A DNA stretch of 64,000 nucleotides from assembly GCA_035772405.1 (NCBI GenBank), contig JAYKKM010000196.1, forward strand, positions 3,175,501 through 3,239,500. The letters are read 5' to 3'. The notes under the pieces are model-generated. The model was not told the DNA's origin. It worked only from the letters and a program-made list of their open reading frames with translations, and ran no database searches. A program made the translations under genes and the position numbers. The DNA is from Chrysogorgia sp. JL179-B06 (lineage: Eukaryota > Cnidaria > Anthozoa > Scleralcyonacea > Chrysogorgiidae). Below are positions 22,601 to 37,600 of this stretch, in pieces (position 1 is the first letter of the stretch; every line of letters begins with the position of its first letter).

Positions 22601-25600
22601 AATGACCTTTGGGAAGGATATTAAAGTTCACAAAGCTTTAATCAGAGATTTAGAGTCCTTGCCAATAATTTCAAATGTGCACAAGATCAAAGAAATCCAT
22701 GAATTCTACACAAACTTGTCAAAAACTGTTAGAACCCTAGCCACAATGAAAAAGTTGGAAGGGGCTCAGAGCTATGTGTACAGTATAATGGATAAGCTGG
22801 GTCCAGTGAGAGAAGTTATAACCCAGAGGGATGATAAATGGGAAGAGTGGGGCTTGACAGAACTGGTCGACAACCTGAGGAGATATACAGACAGAAACCC
22901 ACTGCCCACTGAGAATCCTGACCCAACTAACACAAACAACCCGAACAAGAAACCAACTTGGAACCAAGGCAACCATTCCAGAAAAGAAGACAAATTGTTG
23001 ATGTCTGGTACACAAGGTACACCAACTTGTGTTTATTGTGGTCTGACCGGTCATCGCAGCATTGAATGCACAAAGGTTTTGGATATTGCCAGTAGAAGGG
23101 AGCTTTTGAAAGAGAAAAGATTATGCTACAATTGTGCCAAGTCTGGACACATAGCTTCCAAGTGTAGGTCACGAGGGTGTGGAAGATGCAATGGTAGACA
23201 TCACACTTCTATATGTGACAAGAACAAAACAACAATTCCTCAAAACCGCAACCCTGAGTCACAAGGCCCTTCTGAGAGATTCTATGGTGCCGTTGATTTT
23301 CATACGACAATTCATGCAACAGTTATTGCCAAAGTCAATGGAGTACATGCCAGAATTATGCTCGACAGTGGAGCTGGAAGTTCATATATCAGTTCAAACC
23401 TTATCACAAAGCTTGACATTGAGCCATGCCACAATGAAAGAAAAGTCATCGAGCAAATGTATGGAACAGTTGACAAGCAAGTGGAGATTTACAAGGTCCG
23501 TGTTGAATCAAATGCCATGGATGATTTTGGAATGGATTTACAGTGTATCAATGCCGAGAAGCCTGTCCTTACCTACCTTCCAAACCCACAAATCCAGAAG
23601 TTAAAGAAAGATAATCATCGTATCAGGCGACTGCCCTTCAGTGAAGAAACAACAAATGAATCTCAACTACCAGTACACATCATCCTGGGTGCAGCTGATA
23701 TTCAAAGAATCAAGTCAACAGAGCCTGCTGTACTTGGAGTGAACCCAGATGCTGATCCAGGAGCAGAATTTACCATGTTGGGATGGGTGATTTCTGGCAA
23801 GTCCATATGGTCAGATACAGAGACAGAGAAGGGTTTCTTCCTAAAGTCTAGCCAAGATGAGTTTAAGCAGATGTGCTCGCAGGAAGTCCTTGGCCTGTCA
23901 GAAGAGAGTGATGTGGACAGTTCTTTCCATGAAGACTTCAAAGATCAGTTGCAGCGACTTGACGATGGAACTTATTCAACACGGTTGCCATGGAAGGCAG
24001 ACAACAGTCCATTACCATCGAGAGCTGACCAAAGCGAGGTTAAAGAGCACCACCCAAAGACTGGAAAGGACAGGGAGACTTGAGGAGTACAACACGGTCA
24101 TGAAACAGCAGTTGGAGGATGGAATCTTGGAGCCAGTACCAGAAATTCCCACGGGGGAGACAATTCATTACATCCCACATCAAGCAGTCATCAGAGACGA
24201 AGCGGAATCAACTAAAATGAGAATAGTGTATGACTGTTCAGCAAAGAAGGATATACAGTCACCATCACTCAATGACTGTCTGGAAGTCGGCCCATCATTA
24301 CAGCCAATGATCTTCGACATTTTGCTCAGGAACAGAACCAAACATAACTGTGTAACTGGGGATATAAAAAAAGCATTCCTTCAGATTAAAGTTAGCCAAG
24401 AAGATAGGGATGCCCTTCGCTTGCTTTGGTACGACAACCTAGAACAAAGGAACATTGTTGAATACCGATTTACGCGCGTCATTTTTGGATCTGGCCCAAG
24501 TCCTTACATCCTGGGGGCCACACTGCAAAAAACATGTTAGCCAATATGAAGAGAAATTTCCGAAAACTGCAGAGGAGTTGCTGAATAATACATATGTGGA
24601 TGATGTCCAGTCTGGTGGGGATACTAAAGAGGAACTGCTAAAATTCCAGAAGGAAGCGACAGAGATCCTGGGCGAAGGTGGATTTCAGTTGCACAAGTGG
24701 CATAGTAATGTCCCAGAGGTTGAGAATCAGATCAAGAGCAATGAAACCAAAAATCCTAGAGTTGATTCAACACAAGCCAAGTCGTCAGTTGGAACTGAGA
24801 CACATACAAAGATCCTGGGAGTTCCATGGGACAAGAAAAAGGACGAGCTCTCAATAAGTTTTGCAAAACCTGCCAAGGGAGTGGAAGAAGGCCCTTTAAC
24901 AAAGAGGAAGATGTTATCTACCATCAATAGCATCTTTGACCTACTCGGAATCGCGGCGCCAGTGGTAATTATGGGAAAGATACTGTACAGCCAGGTGTGC
25001 CTGATGAAGCTTAAGTGGGACCAAGAAGTACCGGATGACATTCAGAGACCCTGGATTAAGTGGTTAAATGGTATGAAAACTTGTCCCTCTGTGAGCATCC
25101 CACGCAGCGTGGTGAATATGGGCCTAACCAGGATGATACTCCATGGATTTTCAGATGCAAGCAAGTTGGCGGTCTCAGCAGCCATTTACGCTGTATCATT
25201 TTACGCCACCGCTCCATTTCAGCAGAACCTACTTGTCGCAAAGTCAAGAATAGCACCGAAAGATCAGTCGATACCTCGTTTGGAGCTTGTCGCAGCACAT
25301 ACCTTAACCAGATTAATAAGTCATGTTAAAGAAGTCTTGAAAGGTCAACCCATTGAAGAATATCATTGTTGGGTGGACAGCACAACTGTACTTTACTGGA
25401 TCAAAGGTAAAGGCACCTGGTCTCAATTTGTCCGGAACAGGACTAAATTCATACAAGAGAAGGAGCAGCTACAATGGCACTATGTCCCAACCAAAGAGAA
25501 TCCCAGTGACCAAGGCAGCAGAGGGGTATCACCAGACAAAATGGGGGAGCTGTGGTTTCGTGGACCAAGTTGGCTGAGCGTGCAGAGCAAGTGGCCCACG

Positions 25601-28600
25601 CAACCAGAAGTGTCAGAAAATCCTGAAACAGCAAAGGAACAAGCGCAGACAAAGCACGAGAAACAGCTGCTAGCTGGAGAAGCCCAACAACCAAATGTGA
25701 CCAGAGATACGCTTCTAACAAAGTATGCATCTTATTGGAAACTCATCCGAGTGACTGCATTCATACGACGATTCATCAACAACTGCAGAGAAGCACACAA
25801 ACAGAAGGGGCCACTAACAACTGAAGAATTACTAGCAGCAGAGAAGTTTTGGATCACTCAAGCTCAATCCTCCAAGCCTCTAAAGTCAAGTGTTGAGCTA
25901 AGAAGAGATGAAGAGGGTATATGGAGATGCGTTGGAAGAGTTCCACATTACCACCCGGTCTTCCTACCAGTCGACTGCCACTTGGCCTCGATGATCATTC
26001 AAAGAATTCATGCGCAGATGCTACATGGGGGAGTCTCGACAACAATGTGTCAAGTCCGAGAGAAGTTCTGGATACCAAAGCTAAGGTCCTTGACGAAGAA
26101 AATTATCCACAACTGTAATGTTTGCAAGCGTTACTGGAAAAAGCCATTATCCACAGAATGTGCTACCAAGTCTACCCTACCAGCTTTCAGAGTGGAACTG
26201 TCAAACCCATTTACAGTAATTGGCGTTGATTTCGCCGGCCCGATCTACTACAAGGCGCAGAAGTCTACTACGAACAAGGCATACATCGCACTATTCACCT
26301 GTGCCTGTACCCGAGCAGTCCACCTCAAGCTGTGTCGTGATCTCTCGGCGAACGTATTCCAAAGAGCACTGAAAGAGTTTGTTGCCCGCAGAGGTTGTCC
26401 TCAGACCATTGTAAGTGACAATGGCAAAACGTTTGTCGCTACTGGAAAATGGTTATCTGTGCTGAAGAAGGATCCAAATATGGCAAACTACATGGGAACA
26501 CTGGATATAACATGGAAGTTCAACCTGGCACGTGCACCATGGTGGGGAGGCTTCTTTGAGCGGCTAATTGGTGTCATGAAGAGAAGTCTGTCCAAAGTTA
26601 TTGGAAGAAGGTTGTTAACCTACCAAGAGTTGGAAGAAGTCCTGCTGGATGTTGAAACCACAATGAACAACAGACCACTGCTTTACCAGGGAGAAGAGTT
26701 TGAACAACCGGTCATCACGCCAAACACATTGTTGAGGGTGAAACCAACCCCGACTTTAGAAGAGGATCTTGAGAAAATTGGAGAAGAGAATGTTACCAAG
26801 CGAGTAAAATTCCTGCAGCAAAGCAAGGAACATTTAAGAAAGAGATTTGTCAAAGAATATGTGCATGCTCTCGAAGAAAGGCAACGATGTTCCACACAAG
26901 GGATCGTAAAAATACCAAAAGTCGGAACAGTGGTTATGATGAAGAGTGACGTGAAGGACAAAGCACTGTGGAAATTGGGGAGAGTGATTAGCAAGATAAC
27001 CGGAAGGGATGGAACTGTTCGCGGCTTAAAAATCAAACAAGGCAATGGATACACCGTTGAACGACCATTACAACTAGTGTGTGATCTGGAGATTGGAGGG
27101 GAAGAGTTAAAATGGAAACCAAACCCAAAGGCCGAAGAATTCGTGCCAAGAGTTACATTGAGAAGAAGAGCGAAGGATAATGCCAATGACCAGATAAGGA
27201 ACATTCTTGTGCAAGAGGAGGAAGAAAATTGACATTTAAATTTTTCTATACTAACATTTAAGCTGTTACAGAGACTTAAATGGGGGGAGGGTGTGGGAAA
27301 AATTGTTTAGTTACTGTAGCTCCTTGTGAGTGATGTTATGTTGGCCTCGATTCGACGCCATGCCATATAAGGCGCATCTGGCGGGAAGAACCGTGTTCAC
27401 TGTTGAGTGTTGAGTATACTGTATTACTGTATCAGAGAGAGTAAATATATTTCAATAAAACTAAGGAGAGTACAAGAGAATATTTGTGGTGTGTCAGGAA
27501 AACAAGAGGCCAGAGAAAAACATACGTTTCCCACACTTGGATAATTTTTAATGCATTGATTTCTGTAATCAGGCACTGAAGGCATTGTGCAGCGCTCGTG
27601 TAAAGTGGGAAACTTTTAGAAGCAAGTTGGGCTAGAAATGAGGACGAAGAAAAATCAGGCGTCTATACGCAGGCTAGCCCCCTCCCCAATGCAGAATCCT
27701 TTGATTTTAAAGAAGAGTCTCGCTTTAATCGCTTACGCATTTTCTGCTTCACATTTTAAGTAGATGAAACCTACAGCGTTCGATTCGCCAAATACGTACC
27801 TAAAATGAACAGGTTTTGTGATTGGCTATATGGAACAAAAGTGGTTAGGGTTAGGACATTGGTTTCTTTGTGGTTGATTCTATTGTTTTATTGTTTTAAT
27901 CAACCAATCACAAAACTTGATAGTATAGGTAGGTGGCGACCCCTTTAATTCGCTATTTATACGCCCACGCAATAATTACATTCTCTCGACGTAGAAAACG
28001 ACGACGACGACGAACATGACGAACACAGAAATGAAGCCGAAATTAAGACTCGGGCTACCCACCGGTAGCCCGAGTAAGAGATGGTCTCTGACGTCATGTG
28101 CAGGGTGGAGAATTTTCGCTCATTAAAAAATGTCTTATATCACGTTCATTATTATTTATTTAAAATAATTCGTGATCGCTGATTGGCTAACAGACAACGG
28201 TGAAATCGTCATATCAACTCATTGCCCTACCAAATATGGTGTTGTGACATCAATGGTGCAATATGACAAAAGATTATTGCACGATTGATGTCACCTGGTG
28301 CAATATGAAAAACTAATATTGCACGCTATGACGTTTTTCCAATGATGCAGTTGTTAAATAGTTGATAAAGTTAATATTTTAAATTAATAATAAAACAATT
28401 ATTGAATTCGGTTTTCGCATGATATGAAGAATTATCAAGGCCTCAGTTTGTGTTATCCACCTCAGCCTTCGACGTCGGCATTTAACACAAACTTCGGCCT
28501 TGATAATTCTTCATATCATGCTCAACCTCATTCAATAATTGATAATTATCATGAGGAGTTATTATACGCACATTTTCAAGTAAATTTGTGGAACAAACAT

Positions 28601-31600
28601 GAAGATGGAACTAATATTTTAACAAGACGCCCGCTAGGCGTTAACTTGGACTACTATTGCTTGCAGAGGTTGGGCGGGGGGTGTGGGTATGCAATGGCGA
28701 AATGCAGCCCGAGGAATGAGGAAGAAAAATCAGGCGTCTACACGCAGGATAAAAGCATTAAATCATCGGGTAAACAACGAATAGATCTTGAAGCCATGTC
28801 CTTTGATTTTAGAGGCGAGTCTCGCTTTAATCGCTAATACGCATTTTCTTATATAACATCTGATCTTCACATTTTAAGTAGACGAAACCTACAGCGTTCG
28901 ATTCGCCAGATTCAAGTGATCATTTCGATATAGAATTGATGTAAATCGGATAAAAACACAACATTTCATGATTAATATTACGGAGTTTCACGGGATAAAT
29001 GTCAACACAGTATAGACCTCTTTCATAATGGCGCCCAAATTAAATATTCTTTTATATTCATTTAAATTAGCCTTTCTGACCTCGTTCGTGTGTCTGTAAT
29101 TCCAAAGAATCGTCGCTTTGTAACGAGGCCAGAAAGGCTAATTTGCATGCATATAAAAGAATATTTAAACTGGCCGCCATTATGAAAGAGGTCTATAATA
29201 ATATTTCCCTGCCCTTCGCTTCATGATTGATCTCTCATCTGTGTTTCTTTCATCTTCACATTTTAAGTAGACGAAACCTACAGCGTTCGATTCGCCAGAT
29301 TCAAGTGATCATTTCGATATAGAATTGATTTAAATCGGACAAAAACACAACGTTTCATAATGATAAATATTACGGAGTTTCGCGGGATAAAATGATAAAT
29401 GTCAACACAGCATAATAATATTTCCTTGTCCTTCGGCTGTCCATTCTGTCTTCATGATTGATCTCTTATCTGTGTTTCTTTCATCTTCACATTTTAAGTA
29501 GACGAAACCTACAGCGTTCGATTCGCCAGATTCAAGTGATCATTTCGATATAGAATTGATTTAAATCGGACAAAAACACAACGTTTCATAATGATTAATA
29601 TTACGGAGTTTTGCGGGATAAATGTCAACACAGCATAATAATATTTCCCTGTTTTTCGGCTGTCCATTCTGTCCTCATGATTGATCTCTCATCTGTGTTT
29701 CTTTCATCTTGGAGAGAATCTTTGCAATGGTTTGCAGGTTTACAGGTCTCGGTAAACTTTCCAACTGCGATTCATTGTCAATAAAACGAAAGTCCGAAAT
29801 CGCTTTGCCTTGCAACGACTATCTCTGTTATGTTGACGTTTCGTCCACGGTTCTCTCTTTAATCTCTCATCTGTGTTTCTCTCATCCAGTTATCTTGGAG
29901 AGAATCTTTGCATTAATTTGCGGGTTTACAGGTCTCGTAAATGCTTTTCAGACTGCGATTCATTGACTATTTATACGCCCACGCAATAATTACATTCTCT
30001 CGACGTATAAAACGAACATGACGACGAACATGACGAACACAGAAATCAAGCTGGATTTAAGACTCACCACAAGTGGCCCAAGTAATGAGTGAAAATTCTC
30101 TGCCCTGCACATGACGTCAGAGACGTCATTTACATATCAAACAAACTGAAATATTTCAGAAACGAAGTAAAATACAGAAAAGTTGTAAAAGGTGTTACTC
30201 TATCATTTTACGAGTTCTTTCATATTAGACAAACTTAATTTTTGTTGCCAATATCCTTTAATAAATATTAGTCCTATCTATTCTGCATTTTATTAAAAAA
30301 TTACCAATTTGTCTTTTAATATTGTATTTTATGTGTGGTTTCAAAATGAACTCAATCGAGAAAATTTAGACTTAGAAAAAGAAAATCCACGCTGAACAAA
30401 AGTACTGACGAATCTTAGAAATAACGAATAGAAATGATGTAGTTAGTTTAGTGTTCATAATTAACAAATTAAAATCCCACAAGCCATAGGAAGAGGAAAA
30501 TTCATTAACCAGGTTAATGTGACGTCATGCAACAATGATTAAACAATTATTGGATGAGGCTGAGCATGATAACAAGAATTATTATATATTGTAGTTACTA
30601 CGTGCATTTTGATTGGCTAAGAGCTTACGGTTAAATATCGCAATCACGCAAGAATCACGCAACCAACAGATAACTCTGTTATCTGCTAGCAGATAACTAA
30701 GTTATGTGCAAGTTGCGCCCGCGATGCGTAATATTACAGCGAGCGAAGCTTATGATACTTTCATGTTATTGTTGTGACGCTTGTTGTTGTAAATTTTCGA
30801 GGTTCAAAAATAAAGTTTTTCATACATGAGTACTATATTTTTTCTCCTAAAATATATAATAAAACAATTATTGAATTCGGTTTTCGTGATATCCTGATTT
30901 ATCAAGGTCTCGGTAAGTGTTATCAGTCTCAGCCTTCGGCTTCGACTGATAACACTTACCTCGACCTTGATAAATCCGGATATCACGAAAACCTCATCCA
31001 ATAATTGTTAATTATCCAGACCGATGCCAATGTTATCTGCCGAAGCCAACGCGGATAACATTGACAAAGGTGTGGATAATTCATGATATCATGTGTAAGC
31101 CAAATCCAATAATTGTTTAGGACACGCAAAGACAATTATGTCACCTACAGACAATTTTTCATATTTTATAGGTGGCAAGACATCAAGAATTGTCAGTAGC
31201 TTTTTAGCCAATCACAATCGAGATTGTATGAGTATTGTATAATAACAACTATTAGCAGGCAACTTTATCATATACCAAACTGAAACTATAATCCCACATG
31301 TAGAAATACTAACCTGTATTCCTGCTCTCCATAATTCACAGCATAGTTTCATTCGTTCTTCCAGAAAGTTCTTTTGTCCAGATGCCACCAAGACACAAGT
31401 TTTGGTTGTCCTTTGTTTTTTACCAAAAGCCTAAGGTTGAAGGTGGTAACACGAATAGAAATTTTGGAGTTAGTGTTGATAATTAATATATTAAAATTCT
31501 TCAAGCTATGGGAAGAAAAAAATTCCCTAACCCCTGATGGAAATCAAAGATGTAACCCATGTGGCATGTGTTTTGAAATGTTTGCACGGTATGGAGAAAT

Positions 31601-34600
31601 ATTTGGCAGCTGGGTTTTGACAATACACCTTTGAACCAACGTCGCACCTGATTGGTCAGTTCACTTCCTGCCTAGCAACGGGGTAGCAACCGGGAAAGCC
31701 TGAGATATTTAAAACAATCTCCGTGATTGAACTTCATACTTGTTTTCTTACAAGTTTCCACTGGTATCCAGAACGATGGAGGTATTTTGAATGAACATGA
31801 AAAAATTCATTATTCTACATTTGCCTTGCTATTTGTGCTAATTTAAACTCTTCAAACTTTGGTTGTTTTTGTCAAAAATAAACCCAAGCTGGTAAAGGAG
31901 GTTATAACATTGAGTGGAATACTCGATTCATCAAGAACGACGCAAAAGTATGGAAAATGGGCATTATCATTACTCTTCACAAAGATTTACTGAGCGTTTA
32001 CGTTGTTATTATTTCAAAATTTGTCTGATATAAGCTGTCTAGTATTAGCTTCATCTTGAAGTGTGCAACTTTTCAAAATTTCATCAAAGGATACGCAAGA
32101 TAATTGAGTTTATTTTCGGGATTTTTTATGCGTGCTGATGTCATAAAATTTCCCGATTATCAATAAATTTCCCGCTAAATTAGCAACCAGCTCGCGCGCC
32201 GTCATAAAACCATGGTTGCTACCCCGTTGCTAAATGAACTGACCAATCAGGTACAACATTGGTTGAAATGAGTATAGGCCATTAGTAAAATGGCATTTAG
32301 TAAAATGTATAAGCTATAAAAGAACATTTGCAGTCAAAAAGTGGTCACTTCAACGCGCGGCTACATGCCAAGTGACTTGTTGGTATGACGCCAGTGTTTG
32401 CAAGTAGTGTAAAGATGGCAGATATATTAGTGAGAAAGCTACAAAACATAGTGGAGGATATTGCGTAGCTGGCGCACCTAACAACACTAGTTGTCGAATT
32501 GCTTGACATTTTTTAAAAATACGATCTCTTTCGCTCTTTGAAGTTCTCTGTTATCACACACCTTGACGTCATCAGTACACTTTCGAACTAAATTCGGTAT
32601 ACTAAATTGATACTTAAAAGCGACGTCGATTTTTTTTAGCAAATAACAAATATGAAAGTGTGTTCTAAACATGCCTATAACAACGATATCGTTTCATAGG
32701 CATTTAAAAAAGAGTGATGGTTAGAGACACGATGTTCACTAAAAAAGTGGCATATACAGGTTAAAAGTTAAAATTATATTTACTGATCCAAAGTCCAAAC
32801 GCTCTCGGTTAAAAGTCATCAATTGTTTTAACAATATAATAATAATATAATAATTTAATTACTTATATAGCGCTGTTTACATGTACTGATCAACTGCACT
32901 TTACAATATATTAACATACTATTTCCTATAATAAATACTAAATGAGTGATGACACACTAGCAATATAAAAACTAATTATCAAAGAACGTCAATTTTAGAC
33001 GAATATAAAACTATATTTAAGATCACTTATATAAAACTGTTAGACTAAGAGTTTTTAAAAGCTGTCTGGAAAAGATTGGTCTTAACTTTCTGTTTAAAAA
33101 CACTGATCAATTTGATTTCGTGAATGTGGACCGGCAGATTATTCCACAGTTCAGGAGCGGCAGCAGAGAAAGGATGAAAAATTGAAATATTTTTTAATAT
33201 AAACAATGTCGTTGTTACCTCTGCTTTAGCCTCAAGGATGGCAAATATTCGTTCGATACCGATACTGACACCAACACAAGGAACCTGAAATAAAAAGCGA
33301 TATTCGTGGTCAAACCATAAAAGACTAAAAAAGAGGATGGGGCAGTATACTTAAACTGGCAGTTAAACTCTTAAACTAAGTCGAAATTCTTATTTTTCAC
33401 ATAGGCTTTATGGGTAAACCAACATGGCGTTGTGCTGACAGAGGTTTGATTAGTTTTGCTCTTTCTGCAAGGTCAGCCTTACAAGGACTACGGGCGTGTC
33501 CGTGTCCAGGGACATCCTATAGGCATGCTTCTATTGGATAGAAAAGTTACTGAACAAATTGATTTTCCGTATTTCAGACTCTCGTACAAAGTTATATAAT
33601 ACTACATTCCTGTGCAAGCAGTTTGTAATCAAAAGCATCAAGACAAAAGGTAGTGAACTGCCAAAATGAAGGAATAAGATGCTGACATTTTGCAGGTGGG
33701 CCCTTCATCAGATTTTAATCCCTTCATTTTAGCAGTCCACTACCTTTCTTGTCCTCATATCCAGGGTTTTTCACTATCCGCGAATCGACCCTGGGTTAGA
33801 TTTGTGTTGTTCGGTTGGCTAAGAAGCTCAGGGATTAGCTACATAAACACCAACGCTCAATCTTCCTTCCAACGGCAGACGTTAAACAACGAGTCTGAAT
33901 ATATTTAACGGCGGACGTTGTTCGTAAGACCGAATATTAAAGGGGAACTGTACCCAAAAAATAAATTACTTTTAAATAAAAGGCCTTTAAGTATGTTTAG
34001 AAATGTTAATAGTTTTACAGTATCTGCTCTCGTACTCGAGAAATAACATTTTCATTCTTGTATTTTATGCTTGTGGACGCCGCCATTTTCGAGTTTGTTC
34101 GACGGCTCAAGATTGTGTACAGCGGTGGTTTTCTTTTCAATTTTGACGTCAATGAGTGCTTGTCTTTTGTTCCTTGCACTCAAGTGACGTCAAAATTGAA
34201 AAGAAACCCCCGCTGGACCTCGAGTCTGAGCCGTCGAGCAAACTCGAAAATGGCGGCGTCCAGAAGCATAAAATACAAGAATGAAAACGCCCCTTTAATG
34301 TTTGTGCAACTGAGCCCAGGAAAGGTACAGTATCTCAGCTAGATGAATGCAAGTGTTCACAGACTACGATAAACTTAAAGGTGAATCACAGACCCTACTG
34401 CGCATATGGCTCCAAGGAAGAGCAAAACATTACCCTCGCGGCTAAAAATGAATGATTTTGCATACATACAGCATGTCTCCTACCTCGAGAACACCAAACG
34501 TTAACCTAGAAACGTGCAGGTTTCAAATTTCGCTCACCCGTGAGAACAATGAACATCAACAGAAAAATGTAAACAAATTACACAAATGATCAGCAGTAGG

Positions 34601-37600
34601 GACTGTGATTCATCTTTAAGCATAGAAATATATCCAGTTTATATGTAAACAGTGGCGTAGCCCAGGGTTGACCAATTGGGCGGGCAGAGATGACACATTT
34701 CTAGGGGGTGCGGGGGCATGCCGCCAGGAAATTTTGAAATCTAGAGTCTCTGGAATGCCATTTCTGCATTTTTGGGAAGAATTTGTAGAATTATGAAGGT
34801 TATAAAATGGCTGCAAGTATACTGGTGCTTGCATCAGTAGGCTCTGACACTACAGTATGTTCAGTATCCGTGCCAGTACTTGCGGACGTTGCGGTTGACG
34901 AACTAATGGACTCTGAGCCTGATATTAAGACAGCGCTGGTTTGAAATCTGCTATCGGTAGAACTGCACAACTAATCACTTTGTTTGCTTCGTTTGCTAGA
35001 AGCTCCAAAATAGTCTAACACGGTTTCTTCTCGTCTATCCTCAGTATGCTAATGAAATTACGTGCGCCAGCGAGCCTCTTAATCATATAGCCATGCGTAC
35101 ATGCATCACGCATGGGAAATGCGTGGGGGATTAGTGGATAATGAATGACGTCATTGACGTGCCAGATTGGCCGGGCTCGAGCCCGGCCACTGTATGTAAA
35201 CAAACATCACACAACCTTAGTTTCGTGACAAACAAACCTTTTTTCCTTTTGCAGCAAACATTCCAACTAAGTCATCATAGCGTCCTCCACCAGCAACGGA
35301 ACCAACACCAACAGGTTCACCTGAAATCAAATAGAAAATCTAAGAAATGTTGAACAGCTCATAATAATATAGCTCTAGTGCAAGAAATACGATAACAAAC
35401 GAAAAATTAAGTATTCTTATTTTGTCTGAATACGAATATGTTTCTATAAGTATAGGTAACCTTATGATAGTGCGTGTAATTAAGGATTTACACCACGAGT
35501 GCAAATATTTTAATTAAATTGTACCAAAATTGCATAATGTTCACATATCACGAGTGTGTAAATCCTTAATTGCACGAGCAAAATCATGGCAACTCCTCCC
35601 CTGCCATTTAACCAGTGTCGAGTACTACTCGTAGTATTTGCGTTGATCGCTTTTCCTTTAAGGTGGCTCGATAGTCTAAATCATTCTTAGATTCTGGTCA
35701 GATACCAACAAAATGAAGTTGAACGCGAAGAAAACGAAAGATATGTGGATTTGCTTTGGGAAATCTATCCCACAGCCACCCAATCTTTACACCGCGGATG
35801 ATATGATCGAAAGAGTAGATACATTCAAGTTACTTGGTGTTGGCTGTCAAAGTAACATGAAATGGAATTCTCACATTAAAGAAATTACCCGTAAAGGAAA
35901 TAGGAGATTACACCATCTAAGGCAGTGTAGGAAGGCTCACCTTCCTACGGAAGTCGGTCTTGCAACCTACTGCACCAAAATTCGACCCATGCTAGAATAT
36001 GCTGCACCAGTTTGGGATGGCCTACCTCTCTACTTAGTGAACGACCTTGAACGTATCCAAAGAAGAAGTTTACGCATTATTGGTTTACCGGTCGACGCAC
36101 TTCCTTCGCTTAGCGAAAGAAGAGAGAAACTAACTCTTCGAGAAATAGAGGCAATTATTCGTGACACAAACCATCCCTGTCACTACCTTGTCCCTGTCGC
36201 ACATAAACATGACTATTCTGCTAGAACTAAAGAAAATAGTGCTAATGTAGGTAACATTATATCTAGAACTGAAAGACATAAATCATCGTTTATGCCTCGG
36301 GCAATTGAACTTTTTAACAATAAACTTTAAATTTTTTATTGTAATATATGTAATTCATAATTTTATATTGATATTTAAGTCCACTGTATTTTTTTACCTA
36401 AGGTGGATTATTATTAAAGCTCTAAATTATTATATATAAATGCTACAAGTGTGAAATTTTTCAATAATCAAGACCACCGCTAGAGCAATGCAATGAACCA
36501 ACATAAAGCTCAGATCTGCATAACAAAACATTGTATGGAGAAAATGCAATTTCGCATGATTTAGACTATCGAGTCACCTTAAAGTGCCCCACATTATGTT
36601 TTCTGGCATTTTTTGTTACAGAACATCATCTTAGGTTAATAAATGTTCGCATCTGCCAAAAAAATGAACAAAAACATTCTATCACAAGAAATCTAACCTC
36701 CAAAGTCGCCATTGCTCAAAACTTGTTCCAGACGAGCCCGCGATTCCACAGCAAAGTATGTGATTGTGAAGTCAGAGACTCAACACGTGACAAGCTTTAT
36801 GGAAATTATACGACAAGTTACAATAGAATGTTTTCCCCAAATAGCTTTATATTCATACACAATAGCCAACGTGTTGAGTCTTTGACGTCACTTCCTCTAA
36901 TCGCCGGCCGTATAATCTTGTATAAAAACAGTCTGAAAAGGCGACTTCCCATGCTCGCAATTGCTTGAAATTTGGCAAGTTAAGTAAGAACACCACGTTC
37001 TTTACAAATATGTAAAAATTCGGGATACCAAAAATCTGACAGGGGCACTTTAAGCCCATTCAGATTAAGTTGCGTTTGAAAAGCGTATTTCTGCCATTTT
37101 GTTTGTTTGGAAAAATATTTGCACTGGGGTGTAATTAATAAAATTATATATTACACTCCTCTTGACCAATTAGAATGCAGTAATTTTGTCATACATATAA
37201 TAAACGTATTTTTTAGGCTGATATTCCATATAAATATCCCCAATACAAAACGTAGTCCTAACCCAAAACGTACCCCTAACCCTAACTCTCAACCTAATAC
37301 TCCCAACTCCTTAATTCTTACGATATATAATGTTTTATTTTAAAAATAACAGCTGATTTTAACTTCGAATTTTACTACCGATAGTCTATGTGACGTCATT
37401 TCGGGATTTATATGAAACTTCACCCATTTATTAAATATATCTATTATATACATGAAAAAATTACTGCATTATGATTGATCAATAGCAAATTGGATGTTAC
37501 CATGGTGACAGCATGAAAATGAACATCTTTTTTCCAAACAAAATGGCAAAACGCTTTTTCAACACAACTTACTCTGGAGGAGTTTCAATGCAAAGCAGTC

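Larger units (their letters stand above)
20773..27535 (+). mobile_element. BEL/Pao LTR retrotransposon, nearly full length, damaged
   Basis: LTRs at 20773-21002 and 27292-27535, each with TATGGGAAA or TGTGGGAAA at the start and TTTCCCACA at the end. A cttg target duplication lies at 20769-20772 and 27536-27539. The primer-binding candidate tggcgacccacgg starts at 21010, and a purine tract (aaatggggggagggtg) ends at 27291. One gag-pol frame follows in BEL order: gag, zinc knuckles, aspartic protease, RT, RNase H, H2C2 and integrase. It is broken by a foldback transposon in gag and by frameshifts near 24060 and 24520. It sits in the HARS intron between exons 31314 and 19623, in the opposite orientation to HARS. 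Confidence 0.93.

Noticed and set aside
26683..27204. Minus-strand frame of 173 codons opposite BEL integrase
   Set aside because: Shadow of the well-supported BEL pol frame; no protein features of its own.
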